Shown here in pieces: positions 23,924 to 30,986 of a stretch of DNA of 35,728 nt. The notes under the pieces were generated by a model. It was not told the origin of the DNA. It did no database searches and worked only from the letters and a program-made list of their open reading frames with translations. Position 1 is the first letter of the stretch. Each line of letters starts with the position of its first letter. The stretch is from Candidatus Falkowiibacteriota bacterium (lineage in GTDB: Bacteria; Patescibacteriota; Patescibacteriia; Patescibacteriales; UBA12465): assembly GCA_026396875.1 (NCBI GenBank), contig JAPLVY010000003.1, positions 1 to 35,728 of the forward strand. The letters run 5' to 3'. The position numbers and the translations under genes are program-made.

Positions 23924-23929
23924 TATAAT
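23924..23929 (+). promoter_or_regulatory. Possible internal -10 before the glycosyltransferase
   Basis: A perfect TATAAT lies in the 93-base gap between the DedA-like gene and the glycosyltransferase; the best 17-bp-spaced -35 is only TGGTAA. It may give the downstream genes a separate message. Confidence 0.4.
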
Positions 23930-23979
23930 CTCTATATTATTTAATTAATCTTGGTTATCAATTAATCTCCAAAATCTTT

Positions 23980-24732
23980 ATGGACCAGCCATTTATTTCC
24001 ATTGTCATCCCCGCCTATAACGAGGAAAAAAATATTGAAGCTTGTCTAAAATCTCTCAAGGCTCAAGATTATCAAGGAATGAGAGAAGTTATTGTTACTA
24101 ATAATAATAGCTCCGACCTGACTGCTGAAGTAGCTGCTAGGGAAGGGGCGACGGTAGTCTTTGAATCTCAGGCAGGAGTTATTTTTGCTCGTGAGGCTGG
24201 TACTAAAGTTGCCAAGGGGGAGATTATTATCCAGACTGATGCGGATACGGTTTATCCTGCTGGCTGGTTAAACAAGATCGTGGAGACTTTTAGTAAGCAC
24301 CCAGAAGCGGTTGCCGTTATTGGTTCTTTCAAGTTTTTTGATGGACCTTGGTGGGGTAAAGCTTTCTCGGGATTACTTTTCGGTATCACTAACATAATTT
24401 ATAAAATTACCGGGCGCCTCGTCTATATTCCCGGCGCCAATACGGCTTTCAAAAAGAAACACTTTCATGGTTATGATTTGACTCTTGACCAGGGTGGTGA
24501 CGAAGTTGCCCTGCTTAAAGCTCTCAAGAAAGAAGGGAAGATAGTATTCTTACGCAACAATGCGGTTTTAACTTCCGCAAGGCGTCTTAAGAAGGGACTG
24601 CTTTACAATATCTTTGTTATTTTAATTTTCTATTACATCTTTGACTATACCTTTAGACGCATCACTGGGCGCAGCATTGTGAGCGCTTTTCCTCGGATTC
24701 GCGAAAAAGAAAAAAGCGCCAAACAGGTTTAA
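23980..24732 (+). CDS. Family 2 glycosyltransferase
   Basis: A 250-residue GT2 enzyme. N-terminal ISIVIPAYNEEKNIEACLKSLKAQDY, NNNSSDLTAEVA, and the nucleotide-sugar/metal motif TDADT (about 87-91) are diagnostic; GGDEVALLKALKKEG supplies the catalytic-base region. A hydrophobic C-terminal helix (about 208-226) probably docks it on the membrane. Two bases separate it from a polysaccharide deacetylase, suggesting they act on the same glycolipid or polymer. Donor and acceptor are unknown. Confidence 0.9.
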   Translation: MDQPFISIVIPAYNEEKNIEACLKSLKAQDYQGMREVIVTNNNSSDLTAEVAAREGATVVFESQAGVIFAREAGTKVAKGEIIIQTDADTVYPAGWLNKIVETFSKHPEAVAVIGSFKFFDGPWWGKAFSGLLFGITNIIYKITGRLVYIPGANTAFKKKHFHGYDLTLDQGGDEVALLKALKKEGKIVFLRNNAVLTSARRLKKGLLYNIFVILIFYYIFDYTFRRITGRSIVSAFPRIREKEKSAKQV

Positions 24733-24734
24733 TT

Positions 24735-25460
24735 ATGCAATTAATTATTTGGTTAATTGTTCTCGTTTTAATATTTTTAGGCTTGGCCTACTATTTTACT
24801 ATCTGGTTTAAACCCCAGATTTTTGGCTATTTTCCTGATTCCATAAAAACCGACAAGAAAGTAATTGCTCTTACTTTTGATGACGGGCCAAATCCACCGG
24901 ACACGGAAAATCTTTTGCGCATTCTTGATAAACATCAAGTTAGAGCAACCTTTTTCATGCCAGCAAAAAACCTGGAAAGATTTCCGGATTTAGCTAGAAA
25001 AATAATTGCCGCCGGACACATCGTCGGCAATCACTCTTATGCTCATAAATTTTTTAATCACTTCAAAACATTAACTTTTGAAAAAGAGATTTCAAGAGCG
25101 CAGGCGGTTATCCAGCAAATCACCGGCAAAACACCAGCGCTGTATCGTTCCCCCTGGCTATTTAAGCAACCATGGCTTTTGACCAATTTAAGAAAGCACA
25201 AATTGACTCCAGTCTCTGGATTTTTTTCTTCCAATTGGGAAGTTTGGCATGCATCAGCGGAATTAATTTTTCAAGATGCCATGAGAGTGGTGGCTCCGGG
25301 GAGAATCATTATTTTCCACGATGGCTTTGATACCAAGGGCGGCCGAAGAGAAGGCTCGGTCGGAGCAATAGATTTATTAATTCCGGAATTAAAAAAGCAA
25401 GGCTACGAGTTTTTAACTGCTGATGAGATTTTAGGTGTACCTGCCTACCAAAATTTATGA
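24735..25460 (+). CDS. NodB-type polysaccharide deacetylase, membrane-anchored
   Basis: A 241-residue CE4 deacetylase. N-terminal anchor (about 3-24), then motif 1 TFDDGP (D49, D50), motif 2 HSYAH (H100, H104, zinc ligands), motif 3 as LYRSPW (usual RpPyg, here variant) and the C-terminal IIIFHDG (motif 5 His). It would remove N-acetyl groups from an amino-sugar glycan or glycolipid at the outer face of the membrane. It overlaps the next gene by four bases (ATGA), implying coupling. Confidence 0.92.
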   Translation: MQLIIWLIVLVLIFLGLAYYFTIWFKPQIFGYFPDSIKTDKKVIALTFDDGPNPPDTENLLRILDKHQVRATFFMPAKNLERFPDLARKIIAAGHIVGNHSYAHKFFNHFKTLTFEKEISRAQAVIQQITGKTPALYRSPWLFKQPWLLTNLRKHKLTPVSGFFSSNWEVWHASAELIFQDAMRVVAPGRIIIFHDGFDTKGGRREGSVGAIDLLIPELKKQGYEFLTADEILGVPAYQNL

Positions 25461-26059
25461 ATTCCAATGACTTATCAGTTTTAGTGCCCTGGGTAATCAA
25501 TCATGGCTATTTGATTTTTTGGGTGGTGGCCACCATTGAGGGGCCAATCACCACTATCGCCGCCGGTATCGCTGCCTCTTTGGGTTACTTCAACATTTTT
25601 ATTATTATGGCCCTGGCTCTCGCCGGAGATTTGGGTGGCGATTTATTGTACTATGGCATCGGCTATATCAGCTACAATGTTATTCGTTCGCCATTTTTTC
25701 GCTATTTGGGGTTGAATGAAAAAAGACTGGGAAAAATTGAAAGCCTTTTGCATACTCGCCCTAACCGTGCAGTATTTTTCATTAAGATTTCTCCAGTGGT
25801 TGGTCCGATAGGTATTATTGGCATTGGTGCCACCCGTCTGAAATTCAAAAAATTCTTTTGGCCAGCGCTTTGTATGGCTATTCCCAAGTCTCTTTTCTTT
25901 GTTCTATTGGGTTTTTATTCAGGAGAAGCTTACGCTGGGCTGAACAGGGTCATTGCCGACGGTCAGACCTTAGCAATCTGGGGTATTGCCGTGGTAGTTG
26001 TTGTTTATTTAATTTACTTGAAGGTGGTTAATCAAATTTCCAAAAAAATGATTGAGTAG
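25457..26059 (+). CDS. DedA/SNARE-associated family membrane protein
   Basis: A 200-residue intact DedA-family protein. Membrane hairpins and helices: WVVATIEGPITTIAAGIAASLG (about 21-42), AGDLGGDLLYYGIGY (about 55-70), the conserved FFIKISPVVGPIGIIGIGA with an Arg shortly after, and C-terminal helices. The family flips or carries undecaprenyl phosphate or phospholipids and depends on proton motive force in characterised members. It starts inside the deacetylase stop, and is the second DedA protein in this cluster. Confidence 0.88.
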   Translation: MNSNDLSVLVPWVINHGYLIFWVVATIEGPITTIAAGIAASLGYFNIFIIMALALAGDLGGDLLYYGIGYISYNVIRSPFFRYLGLNEKRLGKIESLLHTRPNRAVFFIKISPVVGPIGIIGIGATRLKFKKFFWPALCMAIPKSLFFVLLGFYSGEAYAGLNRVIADGQTLAIWGIAVVVVVYLIYLKVVNQISKKMIE

Positions 26060-26077
26060 CTATTATCTAAAATTTTG

Positions 26078-26103
26078 GCCCGTTTTTAAAGCGGGCTTTT
26101 TGT
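26078..26103 (+). terminator. Intrinsic terminator after DedA cluster
   Basis: GCCCG (26078-26082) pairs with CGGGC (26092-26096), followed by T5. Confidence 0.8.
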
Positions 26104-26129
26104 TGGTCAAAAATTGATTTTTGAGACCT

Positions 26130-26158
26130 TTTACAAAAATAAAAATATGTGTTATAGT
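26130..26158 (+). promoter_or_regulatory. Promoter of the DEAD-box helicase
   Basis: TTTACA (26130-26135), 17 bp, TATAGT (26153-26158). Transcription near 26165 leaves a leader of about 85 nt, long for this genome, which would fit post-transcriptional (for example cold-responsive) control. Confidence 0.65.
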
Positions 26159-26249
26159 TCGTCAGCAGCTTCGTGAATTTGAGTAATTACTGGGTACTTA
26201 TTTCAGATTTTGGGGCTAATTTAATTAATATTAGCTAAAGTAACAGTTT

Positions 26250-27977
26250 ATGAAAACATTCAAAGAACTGGGTTTAAATACCCATATTCAAAAAAGTCTC
26301 GCAGAACTATCGTATCTCGAGGCAACTCCTATCCAAGAACAAGCGATTCCGTTTGTTTTAGAAAATGATCGAGACCTTATTGGTCTTGCTCAAACTGGCA
26401 CCGGTAAAACGGCGGCTTTTGGTTTGCCAATTTTGCATAAATTACAGAAAAACAAAGAAGTTCAGGCGATAATTCTTTGCCCGACAAGAGAACTGTGTTT
26501 GCAAATTAGTAAAGAAATTAGTAGTTTCGCCAAATATTCTGAAGGCGTCGGCGTAGTGGCGGTATATGGTGGCGCGAGAATTGATTTGCAAATTAGAGAA
26601 ATCCGCAACGGTGCTAATATTGTTGTTGGTACCCCCGGCCGAGTTCTCGATCTTATCCGTCGCAAAATTTTAAAATTGCAGACTATTCGCTTCGTAGTTC
26701 TTGATGAGGCCGATGAAATGCTTGACTTGGGATTTAAGGACGATTTGAATGAAATTTTGAGTGATACTCCGGAGACCAAACAAACTTTATTATTTTCGGC
26801 CACCATGTCGCCGACCATTTATAGTATTGCCAAAAAGTACATGAATTCTCCGGAAGAAATTAGTGTCGGTAAAAAGAATGTTGGCGCTGATCAAGTGGCG
26901 CACCAATACTATTTTGTGAAACCTGGTCAGAAGTATGAGGCTTTGCGCCGCATTGTTGATTCCGAGCCAGATATTTACGGCATCTTATTTTGTCGTACCA
27001 GAAACGAAACCAGGGAGATTGCTGATCGTTTAAAAGAAGATCGTTATTCCACTGAAGCTCTGCATGGTGATGTTTCACAAGATATGCGCACTCAGATTAT
27101 GGAAAAATTTCGCCAACGTAAAGTTCAATTATTGGTGGCAACTGACGTAGCGGCGCGTGGTATCGATGTAAATGATCTCACTCACGTCATCAATTATAAT
27201 TTGCCAGACGCCAATGAAGTTTATCTTCATCGCAGTGGACGCACTGGACGCGCCCAAAAGAGCGGAATTTCCATTTCTATTATTACTGCCAGAGAATCTC
27301 GAAAAATTCGCGAGCTTGAACAGAAAACCAATAAAAAGTTTGAACTCAAACAAGTGCCAACTGGCCAAGAGATTTGTGGTAAGCAACTTTTCCGCCTAGT
27401 GGACAAAATTAAGGACACAAAAGTAGACGAGAAAGAAATCGCTCAATTTTTGCCAGTGATCGAAGAGGGTCTGAAGGACCTATCTCGCCAAGAGCTACTC
27501 ACCAGGTTTGTTTCTGTTGAATTTAATCATTTCCTAAATCTCTATAAGAATACCAGGGACTTAGAAACTGTTTCTGCTGGTCAATTTGAAATGGGACGCG
27601 CCGAAAGACCAAAACGCGAAAGCCTTTTGTCTGAAGAAGATTTTATGGATGTCCGCCTTAGTATTGGGAAGAGGGACGGATTTAATATCAAAACTCTATT
27701 CGCCATGGTAAATAGTTTGAAAGAGTTGAAGGGCGCAGAGATTGGTAAAATCAAAATGTCTGACTCTTTTACGATTTTCGGCATTGATAAAAATAAAAGG
27801 GAAGAAGTGGTGGAAAGTTTTGAGTCTATTCTCTTTAATAACAAAGCATTCGAAGCGAGTATTGTCAGCGGCGTAGAAATTGATCGCGGCACCAAAGATT
27901 TTTCTCTAAAAGGCAGTAGACGACCAATCCCTCGCAAGGGAGGAAGGAAAGCTGGGGGCCCCAGAGGAAGAAAATAA
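26250..27977 (+). CDS. DEAD-box RNA helicase, DeaD/DbpA type
   Basis: A 575-residue ATP-dependent RNA helicase. Q motif (FKELGL ... TPIQEQAIP), Walker A AQTGTGKT (47-54), DEAD (152-155), SAT (183-185), and HRSGRTGRA (from 327) are all intact. Residues about 375-440 form a helical linker, and about 468-545 match the DbpA-type RNA-binding domain (DVRLSIGKRDGFNIKTLFAMV). The tail is basic and Gly/Arg-rich (RRPIPRKGGRKAGGPRGRK). It should remodel rRNA or mRNA structure. Long leader; monocistronic, with a terminator directly after. Confidence 0.95.
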   Translation: MKTFKELGLNTHIQKSLAELSYLEATPIQEQAIPFVLENDRDLIGLAQTGTGKTAAFGLPILHKLQKNKEVQAIILCPTRELCLQISKEISSFAKYSEGVGVVAVYGGARIDLQIREIRNGANIVVGTPGRVLDLIRRKILKLQTIRFVVLDEADEMLDLGFKDDLNEILSDTPETKQTLLFSATMSPTIYSIAKKYMNSPEEISVGKKNVGADQVAHQYYFVKPGQKYEALRRIVDSEPDIYGILFCRTRNETREIADRLKEDRYSTEALHGDVSQDMRTQIMEKFRQRKVQLLVATDVAARGIDVNDLTHVINYNLPDANEVYLHRSGRTGRAQKSGISISIITARESRKIRELEQKTNKKFELKQVPTGQEICGKQLFRLVDKIKDTKVDEKEIAQFLPVIEEGLKDLSRQELLTRFVSVEFNHFLNLYKNTRDLETVSAGQFEMGRAERPKRESLLSEEDFMDVRLSIGKRDGFNIKTLFAMVNSLKELKGAEIGKIKMSDSFTIFGIDKNKREEVVESFESILFNNKAFEASIVSGVEIDRGTKDFSLKGSRRPIPRKGGRKAGGPRGRK

Positions 27978-27994
27978 TAATATATAAATTTTTT

Positions 27995-28026
27995 AAAAAA
28001 GACTTTTAGCAATAAAGGTCTTTTTT
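27995..28026 (+). terminator. Intrinsic terminator after helicase, fused to next promoter
   Basis: AAAAAAGACTTTT (27995-28007) pairs with AAAGGTCTTTTTT (28014-28026). The last T bases are part of the next -35 box TTGACA (28025-28030). Confidence 0.85.
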
Positions 28027-28081
28027 GACATTTTATGGTAGAAATGATACTTTAAAAGTATTAAGCGAACAAAAGTACTTT
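28025..28081 (+). promoter_or_regulatory. Promoter with two palindromic sites
   Basis: TTGACA (28025-28030), 17 bp, TACTTT (28048-28053) with TGA upstream. A perfect 15-bp palindrome ATACTTT-A-AAAGTAT (28047-28061) covers the -10, and a related AAAGTACTTT palindrome lies at 28072-28081. Their shared ACTTT/AAAGT half-sites suggest a repressor operator pair. Confidence 0.6.
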
Positions 28082-28106
28082 AATATTCACTAAAAAAAGA
28101 AATGTA

Positions 28107-28913
28107 ATGGGAATGCCAAAAAATTTATTTCTTATTAGGCATGGTCAGTCTGAAGGAAATGCTACCAGAAAAAATTATGAACAAACAGGAGATGAATCTT
28201 TCTTTTCCGAAGAATTCTTAAAAATTCATGAATCGCAGTATGCTTTAACGGAGATGGGAACTGGTCAGGCAAAGATGGCCGGGAAGTGGCTGAAGGATAA
28301 TGGATTTTCTATTTTTGATCGAACACTAGTTTCTAATAATGTTCGAGCAATGCAAACAGCGGCTTATCTCGATTTGCCGGATGCGGAGTGGCTTATGGAT
28401 TTTAATCTGCGCGAAAGAGATGGTGGATTATTCAACACAGTCTCGCCATCAAGAAGAGACAAGTATTACAAAGATCAACAGAACTTCTTTAATTCGCAGC
28501 CTTTCTTTTTTCACCCACCTCAAGGAGAAAGTATTGCCGCGGTCTGTCAAAGAGTAAAAATTATTTTGGATACCCTGGCCCGTGAGTGTGACGGCAAGAA
28601 TGTTGCCATTGTTTGCCACGGTCACGTCATGAGATCTTTCCGGATAGTTTTAGAAAGGATGTCTTTGGCGCAAATAAATGATTATTTATTAAGCACTGAA
28701 GAATTTGCGAGAGTGCCTAACTGCGCCATCATGCAATACACCAGAGAAAATCCTGGCAATCCACAGCATGGTCTTGCGAACTATCTTAACTGGACCAGAA
28801 TGATTCGTCCGGCTGGTGGTGGAGAGTTAGAGGATCAATTTTCTCTGGTTTCGAGAAAAAAATACTCAAATGCAGAGTTATTAATCGAAGCAGATAAAAA
28901 CCGTAATATTTAA
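28107..28913 (+). CDS. Histidine phosphatase family protein (phosphoglycerate mutase-like)
   Basis: A 268-residue histidine phosphatase. The catalytic RHGQSEGN (phosphohistidine His12) and second-half IVCHGHVMRSF (His171) motifs are intact, with NVRAMQTA (Arg of the phosphate pocket) and E in LRERDGG. It is longer than the typical about 200 residues, with an extra C-terminal region (about 200-268). Substrate unknown; could be a phosphatase or a cofactor-dependent mutase, and sequence alone does not decide. The first or third codon (both ATG) may be the start. Confidence 0.88.
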   Translation: MGMPKNLFLIRHGQSEGNATRKNYEQTGDESFFSEEFLKIHESQYALTEMGTGQAKMAGKWLKDNGFSIFDRTLVSNNVRAMQTAAYLDLPDAEWLMDFNLRERDGGLFNTVSPSRRDKYYKDQQNFFNSQPFFFHPPQGESIAAVCQRVKIILDTLARECDGKNVAIVCHGHVMRSFRIVLERMSLAQINDYLLSTEEFARVPNCAIMQYTRENPGNPQHGLANYLNWTRMIRPAGGGELEDQFSLVSRKKYSNAELLIEADKNRNI

Positions 28914-28921
28914 TCAATTTT

Positions 28922-28949
28922 AACTGTCCAAAAAGAGGGCAGTTTTTTA
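28922..28949 (+). terminator. Intrinsic terminator after histidine phosphatase gene
   Basis: AACTGTCC (28922-28929) pairs with GGGCAGTT (28937-28944) with one G-U pair, then T-run. Confidence 0.82.
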
Positions 28950-28979
28950 TTATCTAATAATAGGCAAGATTATTCCTTC

Positions 28980-29008
28980 TTGACATTTTTATTTTCACGT
29001 GTTATTAT
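28980..29008 (+). promoter_or_regulatory. Strong promoter of the cold-shock gene
   Basis: A perfect TTGACA (28980-28985), 17 bp, TATTAT (29003-29008). The leader of about 80 nt before the ATG is in line with structured cold-shock leaders, though no specific fold is proven. Confidence 0.78.
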
Positions 29009-29095
29009 TAACTAGCAACAATATCGTACCAAGAAGTCGTCGAGCTTTATTAACTTTATTCACTTGCAACCTTACAAACTAAGTCTAAAATTTTT

Positions 29096-29293
29096 ATGAC
29101 TGGTATTATTAAAGCTTTGACCGACAAAGGTTTCGGTTTCATCGCTATTGAAGGACAGGAGAAGGATTTATTCTTTCATAGCAACTCTTTAGTTGACGTT
29201 CAATTCAATGAATTACGTGAAGGTGATGTCCTTTCTTTTGAAACAGAAATGTCTCCAAAAGGAATGAACGCCGTTAACGTTCGCCGCGCTTAA
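29096..29293 (+). CDS. Cold-shock domain protein
   Basis: A 65-residue single cold-shock-domain protein that binds single-stranded nucleic acid. RNP1 is KGFGFI (about 11-16) and RNP2 is DLFFH (about 24-28). The usual Trp near the start (as in GTVKWF) is replaced, with TGIIKALTDKGFGF. Strong promoter, about 80-nt leader, own terminator: a highly expressed single gene next to other RNA-binding proteins. Confidence 0.93.
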   Translation: MTGIIKALTDKGFGFIAIEGQEKDLFFHSNSLVDVQFNELREGDVLSFETEMSPKGMNAVNVRRA

Positions 29294-29306
29294 ACTCGCG
29301 TCTTCA

Positions 29307-29349
29307 AATCAAGGTCCCGCCCAAATCTTTTTGAGGCGGGATTTTGATT
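29307..29349 (+). terminator. Long-stem terminator after cold-shock gene
   Basis: A 15-bp stem (29307-29321 with 29335-29349), core TCCCGCC/GGCGGGA with two G-U pairs, 13-base loop. The T-tract is short, so RNA stability may be a second role. Confidence 0.75.
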
Positions 29350-29430
29350 GAGGGGCTTATTGCTTTTCGGTATCTAAACCGTTAGACTAAAGTTATATAG
29401 AATTAATTATAATAAATTTATTAATCATTT

Positions 29431-30144
29431 ATGAAAAATTTCAATCGAGGCGGTGGCTTCGGAGATAAAAAAAGTGGCGGCAATTTTGGTCGTCGAGATT
29501 CCGGTAGTCGAGGTGGCTTCGGCCGTGATAGCTCAGAACGCCCAACCATGCATCGTGCAACCTGTGCCGAATGTGGTAATTCCTGTGAAGTACCATTCAA
29601 GCCAGTAAGTAACAAGCCAGTATTTTGTAGCAACTGTTTTAAGGGGAAGGATGAATCTTCAACTCGCCCCTCAAGAGGTCGCGATGATCGTCCAAATTTC
29701 GGTGCTCGCGGCAGGGAAGAACGTTTCGGTTCCGACGAGAAAAGAATGTTCGAAGCAGTTTGTTCTGAATGCGGTGATGCTTGCGAAGTACCATTTAAAC
29801 CATCCTCCGGAAAGCCAGTTTACTGCAGTGAATGTTTTGGTAAGAGTGAAGGCGGAAGCACCAAGGTCAGCAAGAGTAATAACGGTGGTGACCAATTCGC
29901 CATTTTGAATGAAAAACTTGATAAAATTTTACGCGCGCTCGCCGCTTGTCCGTCTTCCTCTCTTAAGCCAAAAAAAGAAATGGCCAAAGAAATTATTGAA
30001 GAGGCTCTTGAAGAAGTTGAAGACGTGGTTGAAGAAACAGTCGCTAAATCAAAAAAAGCGGTGAAGAAAGTAGCTGCTAAAGTTGAAAAAGTGATTAAGA
30101 AGGTAACCGCTAAGAAGCCAGCTGTTAAAAAAGCCAAGAAATAA
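29431..30144 (+). CDS. RGG and double CxxC-x17-CxxC zinc-ribbon protein with histone-H1-like tail
   Basis: A 237-residue, probably nucleic-acid-binding protein in three parts. Residues 1-38 are Arg/Gly-rich with RGG-type repeats. Two zinc-ribbon-like modules follow, each CxxC, exactly 17 residues, CxxC (about 45-68: CAEC ... CSNC; about 110-133: CSEC ... CSEC), the CxxC-x17-CxxC family common in Patescibacteria. The C-terminal third has a helical charged segment then a Lys/Ala-rich tail (AKSKKAVKKVAAKVEKVIKK) like histone H1. It follows the cold-shock gene with a -10 at 29408-29413 and few leader bases. An RNA or DNA organising role is an inference. Confidence 0.85.
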   Translation: MKNFNRGGGFGDKKSGGNFGRRDSGSRGGFGRDSSERPTMHRATCAECGNSCEVPFKPVSNKPVFCSNCFKGKDESSTRPSRGRDDRPNFGARGREERFGSDEKRMFEAVCSECGDACEVPFKPSSGKPVYCSECFGKSEGGSTKVSKSNNGGDQFAILNEKLDKILRALAACPSSSLKPKKEMAKEIIEEALEEVEDVVEETVAKSKKAVKKVAAKVEKVIKKVTAKKPAVKKAKK

Positions 30145-30161
30145 AGAAAAACTTTACATAT

Positions 30162-30195
30162 AAAAAACAAGCTCTTCCGGGGCTTGTTTTTTGTT
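30162..30195 (+). terminator. Intrinsic terminator after zinc-ribbon gene
   Basis: AAAAAACAAGC (30162-30172) pairs with GCTTGTTTTTT (30182-30192), then T-rich; the next promoter's -35 begins at 30195. Confidence 0.88.
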
Positions 30196-30223
30196 TGACG
30201 GTTTTTATGCCGAGGTGTATTAT
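30195..30223 (+). promoter_or_regulatory. Promoter of the copper operon
   Basis: TTGACG (30195-30200), 17 bp, TATTAT (30218-30223). The transcript start falls near 30230, exactly at the left edge of the inverted repeat below. Confidence 0.78.
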
Positions 30224-30228
30224 TTAAT

Positions 30229-30254
30229 TACCCTCTACCCCCAGGGGGAGGGTA
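30229..30254. promoter_or_regulatory. Probable CsoR operator
   Basis: A GC-rich inverted repeat in AT-rich DNA: outer arms TACCCT (30229-30234) and AGGGTA (30249-30254), inner CCCCC-A-GGGGG (30238-30248), with three extra bases in the left half. It covers the predicted transcript start and lies 20 bases before csoR. Known CsoR operators are G/C-tract palindromes flanked by TA, such as the TACCC...GGGGGTATG copZA site of Bacillus, so binding by the adjacent repressor is likely. Confidence 0.78.
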
Positions 30255-30273
30255 TGAATAATATTTTGAATTT

Positions 30274-30552
30274 ATGACGAAGAAAAATCTAAGTCCCAGG
30301 GAGGATGTTGCTCGCCGTCTCAAAATAGTTGAGGGCCATTTGCGTAAAACTATTGAGATGGTTGAGAGTGGCGTTTATTGTGTTGATGTTTTGCAACAAA
30401 CATCTGCTGTTCGTAGTGCCGTCAAAAAAGCCGAAGAAGTTCTACTGGCCAATCATTTGAATAGTTGTGTGGTTAGAGCCATGCAAAATAATGGCGCCGG
30501 CAAGGATAAGGCCGTGTTGGAGTTAATGCAGATTTTCAAAAAAATAGACTAA
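30274..30552 (+). CDS. csoR: CsoR-family copper-sensing repressor
   Basis: A 92-residue all-helical metal-sensitive repressor (CsoR/RcnR family, usual size). The Cu(I) ligand set is complete: C36 (VYCVDVLQQ), H61 and C65 (NHLNSCV), i.e. the C-H-C pattern of true CsoR copper sensors rather than the His-rich RcnR nickel/cobalt set. R14/R15/K17 form the basic DNA-facing N-terminal patch. It should release DNA when Cu(I) binds and autoregulate the operon. The stop overlaps the next start (TAATG). Confidence 0.92.
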   Translation: MTKKNLSPREDVARRLKIVEGHLRKTIEMVESGVYCVDVLQQTSAVRSAVKKAEEVLLANHLNSCVVRAMQNNGAGKDKAVLELMQIFKKID

Positions 30553-30923
30553 TGAAAAAATATTTTACAAACATCATTGTCAGTCTTTTGCTCGCAGCGA
30601 TCTTTCCGTTGACCGGCGCTTTTTGTTTTCAGGGACTCATGAGTGATTGTGATGGGTGCCAAGAAGAACAAGTTGCTATACCAATTCACATCGGATCTTC
30701 TTCGGTTCAGGGGCAGAATGCTTTAATGCCGTGTTGCCAAGTCGCTAATCATCCAGAGGGAATTCTGAATACTCAGTCAGGAGAATTAAGTAAATTTGTC
30801 GCGACTATCTCTTTTCAAGCAGTGACTCCTCCAGAGACGCCCAAGGAGATTTTTATTTTTCATCCTCTTATTATTCCTCCGCCCAAGCTTTTGGCTCTCA
30901 AAACGACGGTCCTTCGTTTATAA
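30552..30923 (+). CDS. Small Cys-rich secreted or anchored protein in copper operon
   Basis: A 123-residue protein with an N-terminal signal/anchor (about 6-24) and cysteines C25, C33, C36 (CDGC) and C61-C62 (MPCCQ); the C-terminal part is Pro-rich. The C25 site lacks a proper lipobox. It is not a known family that I can name. The CxxC and CC pairs plus its position, translationally coupled to csoR, point to a periplasm-side copper-binding role, which is an inference. Confidence 0.65.
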   Translation: MKKYFTNIIVSLLLAAIFPLTGAFCFQGLMSDCDGCQEEQVAIPIHIGSSSVQGQNALMPCCQVANHPEGILNTQSGELSKFVATISFQAVTPPETPKEIFIFHPLIIPPPKLLALKTTVLRL

Positions 30924-30986
30924 TTGAATTATTATCCATCTTTTGTGGGCGTTTTTTGTTTGAATAAACTAAAATAATTTGCTTAT

